A stretch of DNA of 64,000 bases from Stomorhina lunata (taxonomy: Eukaryota > Arthropoda > Insecta > Diptera > Rhiniidae). The notes under the pieces are model-generated. The model was not told the DNA's origin, did not search any database, and saw only the letters and a list, made by a program, of their open reading frames with translations. The stretch is from positions 8,498,442-8,562,441 of the forward strand of contig OW121740.1 of assembly GCA_933228675.1 (NCBI GenBank), in the 5' to 3' direction. Made by a program: the position numbers and the translations under genes. Below, in pieces: positions 1 through 12,534 of the stretch; positions within the stretch are counted from its first letter, which is position 1, and the number at the start of each line of letters is the position of its first letter.

Positions 1-540
1 GGCCGAAGAGGTCAAGGCCTATTTCAATCAATTTGGCACTGTGGGTGAAACTGTTATGTTAATGGATCAACAGACCAAACGCCATCGTGGTTTTGGCTTC
101 GTCACTTTCGAAAATGAGGATGTGGTTGATCGTGTATGTGAAATTCATTTCCATACCATTAAGAACAAAAAGGTCGAATGTAAAAAGGCCCAACCCAAAG
201 AGGCCGTAACACCAGCAGCTCAGCTTTTACAGAAACGCATTATGTTGGGTACTCTAGCGCCTGGTCAGTTATTGGGTGCCGCTCCTGGTCAACTTTTGGG
301 CGCCCGCACCGCTGGCGGTTTGACAGCCTTAAATCCCTTGGCCATGCTACAGAATCATCAGGGTCAATTACAGTTTCATGCCACAACACCACAGGCTGCG
401 GCTGCTGCCCAACAGGCTGCCTTGATTTCACAGAATCCTTTCCAAGTACAAAATGCTGCAGCCGCTGCTGTAGCCGCTAATCCAAGTGGATTTGGTAAAT
501 TATTAACTACATATCCTCAAGCAGCATTACACAGTGTTCG
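1..540 (+). CDS. Rbp6: Rbp6 (Musashi family), penultimate coding exon, 5' partial
   Basis: This exon encodes the second half of an RNA recognition motif and the start of a low-complexity tail. Reading from base 2, the RRM2 part contains RNP1 (RGFGFVTF) and runs on to ECKKAQPKE, the typical end of Musashi RRM2. The following stretch ([18 protein letters not shown], then Ala/Gln-rich sequence) resembles fly Rbp6 rather than fly Msi as I remember them. Musashi-type proteins bind UAG-containing 3' UTR motifs and control translation; that is family knowledge. The exon ends at base 540 in phase 2, immediately before a GTAAGC donor, and joins the exon at 1218 to form the codon CGT. RRM1 and the start codon lie upstream of the window. 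The alternative is another Musashi paralogue, which I think unlikely. Confidence 0.9.
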
Positions 541-615
541 GTAAGCTAAAACAGATTTTTATGTTTGAATCAATTTTATTAAAAACTTTCTTTTTGATAC
601 TGTTGTTTAGTAAAT

Positions 616-1078
616 AAATTTTCATAGAAAACTTGTCGCTAGTGACAAATTTTCATAGAAAACTTGTCGGTGGTGACAAATTTTCATAGAAAACTTGTCG
701 CTAGTGACAAATTTTCATAGAAAACTTGTCGCTAGTGACAAATTTTCATAGAAAACTTGTCGCTGGTGACAAATTTTCATAGAAAACTTGTCGCTGGTGA
801 CAAATTTTCATAGAAAACTTGTCGCTGGTGGCAAATTTTCATAGAAAACTTGTCGCTAGTGACAAATGTTCATAGAAAACTTGTCGGTGGTGACAAATTT
901 TCATAGAAAACTTGTCGCTGGTGACAAATTTTCATAGAAAACTTGTCGCTGGTGACAAATTTTCATAGAAAACTTGTCGCTGATGGCAAATTTTCATAGA
1001 AAACTTGACGTTGGTGACAAGTTTTCATAGAAAAGTTATCGCTGGTAACAAATTTTCATAGAAAACTTGTGAGAGTTT
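616..1078 (+). repeat. 31-bp palindromic minisatellite in the Rbp6 intron
   Basis: About 15 tandem copies of a 31-bp unit fill most of the 677-bp intron (541-1217). Successive copies of ACTTGTCG start at 631, 662 and 693. Each unit carries a near-palindrome, TTGTCGCTAGTGACAA, and a second short one, TTTTCATAGAAAA. Copies differ mainly at the GCTAG/GGTGG/GCTGG position. The array ends about 140 bp before the acceptor at 1217. Confidence 0.95.
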
Positions 1079-1217
1079 TTAATAAATTCGAGAGTCAGAG
1101 TTTTTAACAAATTTGATTTATTACCAGCGACTTGGTTTCTTTTAAAAAACTTTGAAAACTTGTCGCTATTTAAAGTAAACACTTCTATGAATTACTAACA
1201 TTTGAATTCTATTACAG

Positions 1218-1644
1218 TTATACTCCCTACCCCATACCCGCCACCGCAGCAGCTGCCAATGCTTTTGCTCAAGCCCAACAACAGCAGCAACAACAGGTTG
1301 CCTCAGCTCATGCTCATCATCACCAACAACAACAAAACGCAGCTGCGGCAGCGGCTCAACAGCATACAGCTGCTCAAAATTCCGCCGTAGCGGTAGCAAC
1401 ACAGGCTCATAATGCCGCAGCATTAGCTGCTGCTGGTACAACATCTGCGACTGGTGCTCATGCAGCTTCGTCTGTAACAAATCCCTTGGCTGCCGCTGCT
1501 GCGCAACAAGCAGCCTTAGTAGCATCGAATCCCTTAAATGCCGCTACAAATCCATATCAAAGTTATGCCTTAACCAATGTGGATATGTCAAGTTTTCAAG
1601 GAGTTGACTGGAGTTCAGTTTATGGCATGGGAATGTATGTTTAA
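1218..1644 (+). CDS. Rbp6: Rbp6 (Musashi family), terminal coding exon
   Basis: The exon begins after the acceptor TATTACAG (AG at 1216-1217) and continues the frame of the upstream exon (...HSVR then YTPYPIPATAAAANAFAQ). It encodes about 141 residues, dominated by Gln runs, a His-rich HAHHHQQQQ segment and many Ala-rich stretches. The close is NPYQSYALTNVDMSSFQGV and then WSSVYGMGMYV, with TAA at 1642-1644. Such disordered C-terminal tails are normal for Musashi proteins and carry protein-interaction functions. Similar CAG/GCN codon runs on the opposite strand give a spurious antisense reading frame. The tail may vary by alternative splicing in flies, which the sequence cannot show. Confidence 0.88.
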
Positions 1645-3060
1645 ATACATAAAAACAAATCTAAATATCTTCCTTTAAATACTCTTAATCTAAAAGAAAC
1701 AAGAAACCCCAAACCTGGAAAGCCTTAAAAAAGAACAACAACAATTCATAGACAGCAAAAAGGTAAAAAAGTTTGTTTTGTTGTGCTTCATTTCAAAGAA
1801 AACAAAAAAAAATTACATTTTGTGTAAAGCGGCTTTTTATTAAGGTATTTTTGAAAAAATCTCTGTTGAATGTTTATTACTTTATTATTTTTTTCTCTTT
1901 ACTTTATAATTTCTACTTAATATTTAATTTTTAAACTAAAAAACAAATGTAAATTATATAAATCAAAACCAACTCCCACATCCTCTAAGCAAAGGATGTC
2001 ATCCCTTATATACATTTAATTTAAGTTTCATTTAGTATCTAAGTCATGCTTAAGCATTTTAGTTAAAACAAAAGAAAAAATCAAATTAAGCATAAAAGAT
2101 CATTAAAAAAACACTATTACCTTAAAAGAAAACTCGAATTGTTATGTATTAAAGAGAAAGAAAACAAAAAACGAAAAAAGCAAAACAAACGAAAAAAGAC
2201 AATGATTTCAAAAAAAAGAGAATAATTTATAAATTATAAATTGCAAAAAGATTTACATAAAAACAAAATATACATACTAATATTTTATTTTCAAAATATT
2301 ATGCTAAATACACTTATACACATACACAAATACATACATACATTTTTTAATATTTAAGTTACCCCTAAAACTAAAAAAACAAACAAAGTCCTGAATTCAA
2401 TTACTTTTATTTAAGTTAAAAAACAAATTGAATTAAAACTCCTGAAAATATAAACATATAAAATTTAAAAATAAAAAAAAATCACAAAAAACCAAAATTA
2501 ATTTTAAAAACCATGAATTTTTAATTAAATTTAAAAATATATATTAAAATATAAAAAATGAGAGTTATTTATTAAATATTGAAAATAATAAGAAAACATC
2601 TTCTAAAACCACCGATTGTGATTGCGTTTAATTTTAAAAAATTATTCTCCCCAAAACATGAAAAAACCCATTTTAAACATAAAAAATATGAATTACTACA
2701 TTTTAACACTTAAAAAATGAGATAGGGAAACTTTATTGAAAGAAGAAAGTTTTTTCCTTTAATTTTTTTCATTTCAAATTCGTTAAAAAAAATATTAAAT
2801 TTTATTTTACTTACTTCTCACATTTTCATTATTTGTTGTTTTTTCCCCAATTTCAACATCATTTTAAAAACGATTTGAAAAACTTCAAGTTGCATTTAAT
2901 GTGGAAAAAGTTGATATGAAAACTTCTAGCATAAACTACCGTGCAGACTATTATTTCTTGGGCTGGATGTTCTGTTTGGCCACAGCCATATCGACTTAAT
3001 GAAAAAGCTTTTAAAGTAACAAAATGAAGAAATTCATACCAAACAAACGTCGACAAAAGA
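1645..3060 (+). other. Probable Rbp6 3' UTR, A/T-rich
   Basis: This stretch follows the Rbp6 stop and is composed mainly of A and T with A-runs, without an open frame of note. It is most simply the start of a long 3' UTR. AATAAA-like hexamers occur at several points here and again at 8212-8217, so the true cleavage site cannot be chosen from sequence alone. Confidence 0.4.
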
Positions 3061-3079
3061 AAAAATTTGTAATTTTTTT

Positions 3080-4040
3080 GTAAAGTAACAGGCGACCAAA
3101 ATCAAGGAGTATTTAAATTGTTGGATAATTGTTTTCTTCTAAAGCTTATAACTTCTAAACCACTTTAGCTAACTTTTAAAAGAATAGGAATGCAACTAAT
3201 TTTTTCAGCCCTCTGCCACGTCTACTTGTTGCAAAATGCTTATTTCATACAAAAACGTTGACTGTTATATTAGTTGGCGTTGGAAATTTTTATTTTCACT
3301 GGATATTAGCCAGACTTAATGAGGTAAGTTTCTTAAAGATTGAATTTCATCTGGAAATTCCTTTACTATTCGAAATATTCTTGTAAAACTTAGCCTAGGA
3401 GTTAAAAAATTTGAGGTATTTCTGGGAAAGCTTCATCGTAGTTAGATTCTAGTGTTTCCCCCCCCCCCCCCCCCCTCATTTTTTGGCCTGTAGTTAAGGA
3501 GATTTTAGTTCAAAAATTTGTCAGATTTCATCATTTAATTATGCTACTACCTCGACATCTCCTATTTTTTTCTCACAAAAAAATTATCTAAAAAAATCTT
3601 GACAACAAAAATTTTTCATTATTTTTTTGTAAAGTAACAGGCGACCATAATCAAGGAGTAGGTAAATTGTTTGATAATTATTTTCATCCAAGGCTTATAA
3701 TTCCTAAACTACTTAAGCCAACTTTTGGAAGTTTAAGCCATGTGATAGAATATGAGTTCATCTATTTTGTGGAACTACTTTTCACTGTCCTCTGCCACGC
3801 CTACTTGGTAAAATAATGTAAAATAACAAATAACGTTGAATATCTCTTATAATAGTTGGCATTGGACATTTTTAATTTCACCAGACTTTTATACTTGAGG
3901 TAAATTTCGTAAAGATTGAATTTAATTTAACTATTCGAGATATTCTGCATATAAAACATCGAATAACTCCTTTAGTAGTCGGAGTTGGAAATTTTTTATT
4001 TCACTGAATTTTAGCCAGAACTGAATATTCGATTAAGATT
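3080..4040. repeat. Two tandem copies of a dispersed repeat
   Basis: Two related blocks of about 400 bp (3080-3480 and 3625-4040) share the same ordered landmarks: AAAGTAACAGGCGACC, CAAGGAGTA, GCTTATAA, CTCTGCCACG and AGTTGGC. They differ by substitutions and small gaps, so this is an old duplication of one dispersed element. No coding potential is seen. Confidence 0.7.
3458..3475 (+). repeat. Poly-C run of 18
   Basis: Eighteen consecutive C residues within the first copy of the dispersed repeat. The second copy lacks this run, so it arose after the duplication. It is striking in such an A/T-rich region and could be length-variable or an assembly uncertainty. Confidence 0.95.
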
Positions 4041-4346
4041 TCGCAAAAATTAAATTACGTATTTTTATCACTTTTTAAAGCTTTTGTGATGCTTTGTTTG
4101 AAAATATTTATTTTCGCCCACTTGGAAAAGTATGTTTATTTAAGCAGTCATAATAACACATTACCACCTGAATAAATAGGCGTGTTTTATTTCTCTAGTC
4201 GAAAGGCTTTAATTCTTTGAAACTTATGCAAGTCGATAAGCTTCTTCTTCTTCTTCTGTTATCCTTGACTCCCAGTGAAGCATAGGGCCTCAGTCGATAA
4301 GCTTTATTTTAAAGAAGAATTCTGATTTTGAAATCTTTAAATGAAT

Positions 4347-4443
4347 GCTCTTATTGCCGTACTCAACTCAGTTTGGTCGTATGTCAGTCGACCCAGTTTT
4401 TTCTCAACCAAATTATTTTTTGATATTGCAAAACTAAAAAAAG
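4347..4443 (+). mobile_element. Solo arm of a foldback MITE
   Basis: The segment contains TATTGCCGTACTCAACTC, GTTTGGTCGTATG, CAGTCGACCCAG and a CCAAATTATTTTTTGATATT block. These match one arm of the complete palindromic element at 12323-12516. The second arm is absent here. Confidence 0.75.
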
Positions 4444-4449
4444 TTTATA

Positions 4450-6150
4450 CTTTCTTAAAATATTACAAAAATAATAAAATGTTTGAATTTGTGGTGACAT
4501 GACGGATGCTTCGATATGAGGAAGTAAAACTATAAATTTTTTCATTTAAGTTGACGTTTTCTAAATTGTTTCTGGAAAAAGCTATTTTTTGAGTTCAAGG
4601 CTTAATTAAATCACTTGGCATAAAAAGTTTTCATATCAACTATAGTTCAATTAAAAGTAAATAACTAAGAAGTCTCTAATATAAATTATCCTAAAACAAA
4701 AATCCTCATTAAAACTTGCCATTTACACCTTCAAAACTTTCTTTAAAAAAAACAAAGATACTCATCATCTATTGACCCCAAAAACAAAAAAAGAATTTAT
4801 CAAACAAAATTTGTTTGCCCCCTTATTATTAGAAACCATTGAAATGAAATCACATTATGAAATCAAATAATATTCTTAAAATCATTATTAATATTGTTTT
4901 TTTTTTAATTTAAATAACACACTTCAAATATATAAAAAAAACTCAAATTTTTCTTAACTGAAAAAAGAGTTTAAGCCAAGCACCCACAACCCACACTTTA
5001 TGCATTAAATAGTTTATATTTAATTTTAAAACTGAATTGAATTTTACTTAATGAATTTTAAATCAAATAAATATGTAATTTAGTTTGTTTAGAGACACCT
5101 AAAAAAATATAATTTGCTTAAACGTATTTAGAAATGTAGCATTAACTATTATTAATTAACATTATAAATATGTAATTTTGTTTTATTTTAATTTAATTAA
5201 ACAATTTATATGTAATTGTATTCATAACCCAAATACTTTCCTATAATTATAACGAATTTAATTCTTGAAAAAATGTTTAATTTTGCTAAACACTAATTTT
5301 TTATTTAAACAAATATTGTAGTTTTTAAGTTTCTTCTTAATTTAGTTTATTTTTATAATTGGATTTTAGTTTTTAGTATTTTTTTTTTTTCTTCTTTTTA
5401 TTTACAATATAAAATATTGAATTTCTTTGTATTGTAATTATTACCTTTGAAATTTTGTTATTTATCAAATTTGTACTTAAATTTTGAATTTTATAAATTT
5501 TGAATTTCTTTTATAAATTTATGTTGTATATAAAATTTGTGTATTTCTTTGCTATTCGTTTGTATTTGTTTTGTATGTATTTAAAATTTTGAATTGTATC
5601 TTTTGCTTTTATTTTCTGTACTTTCTATTTCTTCATTAAAACCATTTAAATTTTTAGTTAACATTTTTCTTATAAATCCTTTTAATTTTCATTCATTTTT
5701 TATAGATTCATAGATTTTCTTATTTTATCATTCAGTTTTCTTTTTTCTTTTATTGTAGTTTTTAACTTTATCATTTGTTTCTAACTTTAGTTTATTTTTT
5801 TAAAATCATCTAATAGACCCTTCCCTGAAGCGGAAATAGATGATGTTTATTAACATGTCAAGATTTTGTAGCTCATATTCTATCTAACCTTAAAATTTGA
5901 ATACGTTTTAAGGATAAACAATTTTTTTGCTATTAATAATTAGGGGTTAGTCAATAACTCGATTCGAAATAGAACTGTTCGATTTTATACACTTAAAGTA
6001 TTATATTTTGAAAATGTTTCTATAAGAATTTAAAAAACCGAGTACCCTAGAAAAAGAGGGCAAAAATTACTGCGAAAAAGGCTTCAGTATTGAGAATTTT
6101 TTAAAGGGCAACAATATGTACCCCTTTAGGGGAAAAAATATACATAAATA
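4450..6150. other. A/T-rich interval, nothing recognised
   Basis: Mostly A/T-rich DNA with homopolymer runs. Reading frames are short and no exon-like block with balanced composition was recognised. It may still belong to the long Rbp6 3' UTR. Confidence 0.5.
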
Positions 6151-6366
6151 TCTGTGGCTTGGTGCTAAAAGGGCCAATGTCAAAAAAGTAGTTTTGAGAA
6201 AATTTGATTTAAAGTTTTTATTATTCATAGCAATATTGCACAGAAAATCTCTTATAAATCTGTCTTTAGTTAGAGATTAGCTGTTGGAAAAAAGAGAATC
6301 TAATGCAATGATTAACTCAAAACAGCAAAAAAATTGACATTGGCCCTTTTAGCACCAAGCCACAGA
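6151..6366. mobile_element. Short palindromic MITE with about 32-bp perfect inverted ends
   Basis: The left end TCTGTGGCTTGGTGCTAAAA continues into GGGCCAATGTCAA, and its exact complement closes the element at 6334-6366. A TA dinucleotide flanks both ends (6149-6150 and 6367-6368), as expected for Tc1/mariner-mobilised MITEs. The 216-bp interior has no coding potential. The arms are identical over their full length, which suggests relatively recent insertion. Confidence 0.8.
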
Positions 6367-6689
6367 TATATAAAACATTTTAGAGATCAACTGTTTCTAT
6401 AAAGTTTATTTCGCAATTCGAAAATAAACTTATCGAATTTGAATTATGTTTTTAAAATGTCTTCTTTTGAATTTAAATTAAATTATGGAAATGTTTAAAA
6501 AGGCAACAACATTGAATACTTTAGGATGAAAATTAAAGAAATTGAAAATTGTCAAAATTTTTATTAAAATCGACATGAACAAATTAATATACAAGTTCCA
6601 TTTTTTTTTTTTGTTTCTAAATGAAAGTTTGTAAATTTTCTCTATACTTTTTTTAAAAGCTTGAACAAAATATAATGAGAAACGCAATC

Positions 6690-7200
6690 ATATATAAATC
6701 ATAAATTTGAGTTTTCAACGCTCATAGCCTCACCCCTTTTTCAATATTTTCTTTAAAATTTAATTGGTCCTTAAAAAATTAATTAATTTTAAAACTTCGT
6801 TTTTTTCGCGTTCCTATACCAAGATTTGTTTCAATAGTTGCCACGCCTATTTGTTTAGTAGTCGAATAACTATTTTATATATATTTCGAGACCTTCAGAT
6901 TATTGAGATCTTCAGTAGATTACAATTTCATTCGTTTAGTTCATACATTTTTTGATAAAGAAGAACATTTTTAAAGAAAAATTGTTAGATTGAAGCCTTT
7001 AGTTTTTGAATAAAACGTTTTTACGCCTATTGCCACGCCCACATGAAAAGAAGTAGGTTATATTTTTCAAACTTGTAGTAGCTTATAACTTTTGTAATTT
7101 TTCGCCAATTGCCAGCCCACATTCATAGATGTCCCCTTTCATTATTTTAAACAATTCTGTAGTAGTTCAATTTAATAAGGAAATTTTCCAGAAAAATTCA
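6690..7200. repeat. Degenerate dispersed repeat with GCCACGCC motifs
   Basis: The block contains TTGCCACGCCTATTTG, TATTGCCACGCCCACATG and repeated GCTTATAACTTT motifs, resembling the landmarks of the repeat at 3080-4040 but more decayed. Assignment to the same family is tentative. Confidence 0.4.
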
Positions 7201-8557
7201 GAATATAATTAAGTGTAGATGAATTACGATTTGCCCAAAAGTATGCTTGCATCAAATTTAAAATTTTGAATATAGAAAGAATGGCAAATTAAGTCATAAT
7301 TTTGTTTAGAAAATAATCTTAGCGATGAAAGGGTAACAATTTTGGTCTTCAAATTTTAAAAAATTTCTTGACATGATATTTCTCACTGTTAAAAAAATTT
7401 TAAACCGATTTTTAATTTAATAGAACAATGGTTCTAGTTAGGCATTATTTTTGTTAGAAATTATCTTAATATTTTTTTCGCAGAACCCCGATTAAGTTTT
7501 CTATTAATTACTTATAGTTTTTAGATAAGATTTCAATGAGTTTCTTTTTCTTTAGGATTATTATTTGATAGATGTACAAATTAACAAGAAAACAAATAAC
7601 ATTCAAGGGACATTTAGCAGAAGTATTATTATTTTATAGTTAAATATGAAAACACACTAACAAAAATTCACCTAAAAAAAACACTAACATTAAACCATTT
7701 AAATTTTTACATTTAAATATTCTCTGTCTGTCTCTTTAATGCTGCATTACACACTTTAATTTTAATTATATTTTAGATTTTTAGTTTTATCAGTAATTTA
7801 AAAAAAAAAAAAACGAAAATATGTTCTCATGATTTAAAAATCCAAACATTTGAATAATTAATTTACTTAAATTATTTGTTTAATTAAAGAAATAAAACAA
7901 GTACTTATTATTCACTTTATATACTTATTAAATAAACAAATAAATACATATAATAAAACTTAATACCTAAATACATACATACTACTTATAAAATATACAA
8001 GTATATAGTAGTATCTACATATATCTATATAGAGTATATAAAACGATCGCTTTAGAATTTTTAGTTTTTTAAAAAAAGTATGTAGTTTTTTAATTTCATT
8101 TGTGTAGCCCTTAAAAATTTGAATTTATTTTTTTGTTTCTTCCCTTTTAGTTTTAATTTTAAATCTAGTTTTACAATTTTATTTTAATTCATTATTTTTA
8201 TTATTTTAACCAATAAACCACAATTTGAAAAAGGAAACAAAAACCTTTGTGCATGTTTTTATTTTTTTGGATTTTCGTATTTTTTAAACATAATTTGATT
8301 TAGTAATTTCTTTGTCAAGTAATGAGAAATTTTACTTTAGTTTTTTTAATTTCTATATAATTTTCTTTTACATAATTTTAACTGTAAATAAATTTTTTTC
8401 CATTTATTTTCAAACAAAATAAATTAAATGTTTTTTATTTTATCTAAAAAAATTTTATAATATCTTAAAAAAATTTAACTTTAAATTAAGTTATTTTGTA
8501 AATTTAAATAAAAGCACTGCCGGTCGTAGGGTTATGACACCTATACCACATAATAAT
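7201..8557. other. A/T-rich interval with one polyadenylation-like hexamer
   Basis: No gene or repeat recognised. AATAAA occurs at 8212-8217 after a T-rich stretch. It is one candidate for a distal Rbp6 polyadenylation signal, but equivalent hexamers are frequent in DNA of this composition. Confidence 0.35.
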
Positions 8558-10063
8558 CTACTTATTCTTATAGAAAATTTTTGAAAAGTTTCCTTAAAAA
8601 AAATTTTTAATTTTCTTATAAAAACAAACATTTTTGGAAAAAATCTTTAAAAGTATGACATTTTTGAAAAATTTCCTATAAAAATAAGAAATTTTTGAAA
8701 AATTTCCTTTAGAAATAAGAAATTTTTGAAAAATTTCCTATAAAAAAAAAATTTCCTGTAAAAATAGGAAATATTTAAAAAATTTCCTGTAAAAATAGGA
8801 AATATTTGGAGAATTTCCTATAAAAATAGGAAATTTTTGAATAATTTCCTATAAAAATAGGAAATTTTTGAAAAATTTTCTATAAAAATAAGAAATTTTT
8901 GAAAAATTTCCTATAAAAATAAGAAATTTTTGAAAATTGTCTATAAAAATAAGAAATTTTTGGAAAATTTCCTGTAAAAATAGGAAATTTTTGAAAATTT
9001 TCCTTTAAAAATAAAAAAATTTTGAAAAATTTCCTATGAAAATAAGAAATTTTTGAAAATTTTCCTATGAAAATAAGAAATTTTTGAAAAATTTTCTATA
9101 AATATAAAAAATTTTTGAAAAATTTCCTATAAAAATAAGAAATTTTTGAAAAATTTTCTATAAATATAAGAAAATTTTGAAAAATTTCTTATAAAAATAA
9201 GAAATTTTTGAAAAATTTCCTATAAAAATAAAAAATTTTTGAAAAATTTTCTATAAAAATAAGAAATTTTTGAAAAATTTTCTATAAAAATAAGAAATTT
9301 TTGAAAAATTTCCTATAAAAATAAAAAATTTTTGAAAAATTTCCTATAAAAATAAGAAATTTTTGAAAAATTTCCTATAAAAATAAGAAAATTTTAAAAA
9401 AATTTCCTATGAAAATAATAAATTTTTAAAAAATTTCCTATAAAAATAGGAAATTTTTTTTAAATTTCCTATAAAAATGGGAAATTTTTGAAAATTTTCC
9501 TATAAAAATAGGAAATTTTTGAAAAATTTCCTGTAAAAATAGGAAATTTTTGAAAAATTTCCTGTAAAAATAGGAAATTTTTTTATTTTTATAGGAAATT
9601 TAAAAAATTTCCTATAAAAATAAAAAAAAATTTTAAAGAATTTCCTATAAAAATAAAAAAAACTTTAAAAATAAGTAATTTTTGAAAAAAAAATCCTATT
9701 TTTGAAAAATTTTCTATAAAAATAGGAAATTTTTGAAAAAAAAACTTTAAAAATAGGAAGTTTTTGGAAATTTCCTATTTAAAAATAGGAAATTTTTGGA
9801 AAAATTACCTCTAAAAATAGGAAATTTTTGAAAAATTTCCTATACAAATAGGTAACTTTTGAAACATTTCCTATAAAAGAAAGGTAATTTTTGAAAAATT
9901 TCCTGTACAAATAGGTAATTTTTTAAAAATTTCTTATAAAAATAGGAAATTGTTGAAAAATTTCTTATAAAAATAGGAAATTGTTGAAAAATTTCTTATA
10001 AAAATAGGAAATTTTTCAAAAATTTCCTATATTTTTTTTAATATTTTCTATAAGAATAAGTAG
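8558..10063. repeat. 31-bp palindromic minisatellite bounded by inverted repeats
   Basis: Roughly 47 copies of a 31-bp unit, typically TTTCCTATAAAAATAGGAAA followed by TTTTTGAAAAA. The unit is a hairpin motif (TTTCCTAT and ATAGGAAA arms). The array starts with CTACTTATTCTTATAGAAAA (from 8558) and ends with its complement TTTTCTATAAGAATAAGTAG (to 10063), so the whole block has a foldback layout. Some copies carry AAGAAA in place of AGGAAA, breaking the palindrome. Confidence 0.92.
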
Positions 10064-11711
10064 TTGTCGTAAACTGATGATTGGAAGTTTAAAATTTTAA
10101 AGTTAAATTTATTTAAAATATTCAAAAATTCTATTCAAAAAATTATTTTGTTTAGACTTTCTTTGTTGTTTTATTACAAAATTTGTAGTAGTTTGATTTT
10201 GTCGTATTTCAGTTGTTTTATTTCTTTAATGTATTTTACTTTTTTAAAATATTGAATTGCAGAAAAGGTAAGTTTTTAATGGTAACTAATTTATTGAACA
10301 TCCCAACAAAAGGGCCCCTTTTTAATTTGTATTTTCAAATAAAATTAGCTTTTTATTTATTAACCTTTATAGTTTAATTTTCATTCCTGCTGGCTGCTTA
10401 ATATGATATCTTAAGTTAAATCTACTAAATATTCCCCTGACCTTGGTACAAAACTAAAAAAATTATTTAAGTTTTAAGTCAAGTTTAAATGTTTTTAAAA
10501 ATTTCGTTTTGTTTTATTTTGTTTTTTTCCACAACACCAAAGCATTTTATTATTTTTAAACCTGTTTAGGGAATCTTATAATAAACGCAGACTTTATAAA
10601 CCATTTCGGAATTTGTATACCTGATGCATTGTAATTCGAATACTTTTTTCTACTGTCCGATATTCTAACATATGACTTTCACTTAGAATTTCCGAAGGCT
10701 ATCAGAGTTCGTACGGAAAATTTGGCAGAATTTATTTCGGCTATTGCATTCGAAAACGTACCCATAATGAATTTTTTAAATACTGTTTATTTTAAAATTT
10801 AATATGACACTCGTTAAATCTGCTTATGGTGTAAGTGCGGGAAATGTGGTACACCCATTTGTGTTGTGCTTTCACGAATTCTTTTGAAAAAAAAAACTTC
10901 CAAAACCCACAATTTCAGAGATATTAGAGAAAATATTTAAAATTTCATTTAAATCCAATTTAACAAATGTGCGTGTATTGTGGTATACCATACCTTTTTA
11001 GATAATAATCGAAAAGTATAAAACTATTTTATTTTACTACTACTTTCATATTAAGCAAAGGGATAAAACTGCAGTTGGCGAAATTATAGTGAAAATGATG
11101 TAAGATTTTTACAGTGGCTACATAAGAGAACTGCACATCAATTTCTTCTAAAAAGTCAAAATTTAAAAATTTTGAGTTAATACCATTTTGTTGATAAAGT
11201 GCGATATACAAGCTTTTTTGGAAATGTGTGATAAAGTATTCATGATACATATGATACAATCAAATGCCTAATATAATTTCCTCTTTTTCAAAAATTTATA
11301 ATTTTTTTTTATTTTTTCCATAATTAAATATATCACCAAAGACTTAAATTTTATATATTTTTTTGTTAATTTATAAACAAAACTAACATTCCTTAATTAA
11401 AGTTTAAAAAAAAAACAGTGCCATCCTTTTGTTATATTTAATATCTTATGCTAATTCTTATATTAAAATATAATTTTATTAATTAATGTAATTTTTTTTA
11501 AGCCAAATACTAATTTTTAAGAGATCTCACAAAACTTTTTTTATATAAAGAAATATTTTTAATATTTAATTAATTTCTATAAATATTATTTTTTTTCAAA
11601 TAAAAATATTTTTTTCCTAAAAATTATAGATTTTGTGTTTTTATTATTATTTGCTATAATATATTTTTTTATTAAAACAAATTTTTTGAAAACTATTATT
11701 TTTATTTTTTT
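10064..11711. other. A/T-rich interval containing one dispersed-repeat copy
   Basis: No gene recognised. Bases about 10820-11000 hold a repeat unit with AATGTGGTACACCC, CACAATTTCAGAGATATTAG and ATTGTGGTATACC in that order. A related copy lies at 14735-14960 in the same orientation. The remainder is A/T-rich. Confidence 0.55.
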
Positions 11712-12077
11712 GCTCAGTTCACAATGAGTTGCAATTAGTCTAGATTGAAAGATTCTCTATAATATTTCTATGACAAATTTTTAATTTGCTTTAACGACTT
11801 TTTGCACTTTTTGAATTGAGATTTTTTATATACTACAGCCATGTCACAAAACTCAATTCCGTTCGGAAGTAGAGTGAATTCCGTATTTTGATTCTATAGA
11901 AAAAGATAAAACGATTTTTTTTTTCGGAATGAAATAACTTTCTTGCTTCTATAGCAAAAGTAAAACGAATTTTTTTCCGGAATGAAATCACTTTCTTAAA
12001 AGGGGTTTTCAAGGTGGAATTGAATTCGTATGTTTTTCGTTCTGTATTCAATATTTGAACAATTTTCTCAATTATTC

Positions 12078-12305
12078 CGGTATGTGCTGGAAATCGAGCG
12101 TTTTCAAATCGTTTGATTTCTGATATATTTTTAAGATAATTTCCAGTATTTCCACAAAAAAATTAAAACCAAATGAAAGATAAGATATCAGTCAGAAGGA
12201 TTAAAGCCCAAATTTTCATTTGTTTTAGGGAAATAACCAATAATTATCTCAAAAATATATCAGAAATCGAACGATTTGAAAAAGCTCGATTTCCAGCATA
12301 TACCG
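12078..12305. mobile_element. Palindromic MITE, family 2
   Basis: The left arm CGGTATGTGCTGGAAATCGA and the right arm TCGATTTCCAGCATATACCG are inverted complements with one mismatch. The pairing continues through TCGTTTGATTTCTGATATAT and its complement. The 228-bp element has no coding potential. A related shorter copy is at 43641-43800. Confidence 0.8.
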
Positions 12306-12322
12306 AATTGATTTTAATAATT

Positions 12323-12516
12323 GCCCCTATTGCCGTTCTCAACTCAGTTTGGTCGCCTGCCATTCGACCCAACTGTCAATCAACCAAATTATTTCTTGAT
12401 ATTGCGGAACTCAACGTTTTTTAGTTCCGCAATATCAAAAAATAATTTTATTAAGTGAAAGTTGGATCGACTGGGAGACGACCAAACTGAGTTGAGTTGA
12501 GAAGGGCAATAGGGGC
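12323..12516. mobile_element. Palindromic MITE, family 1, complete copy
   Basis: A 194-bp near-perfect palindrome. Arms start GCCCCTATTGCCGTTCTCAA and end in a matching complement closing GGCAATAGGGGC. The centre is a hairpin made of TATTGCGGAACT and AGTTCCGCAATA. Single arms of the same family occur at 4347-4443, 12930-12996 and 13483-13586. Its coordinates abut family 2 with only 17 bp between them. Confidence 0.85.
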
Positions 12517-12534
12517 ATGAAAAAATTTTTGGAA

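Noticed and set aside
1166..1525. 119-codon minus-strand frame opposite the Rbp6 terminal exon
   Set aside because: It is the antisense reading of CAG and GCN codon runs in a well-supported Rbp6 exon.
8558..10063. CRISPR-like array
   Set aside because: Repeats are contiguous with no unique spacers, and the setting is eukaryotic with spliced genes.
12173..12424. 83-codon plus-strand frame
   Set aside because: It spans the junction of two palindromic MITEs and has no coding features.
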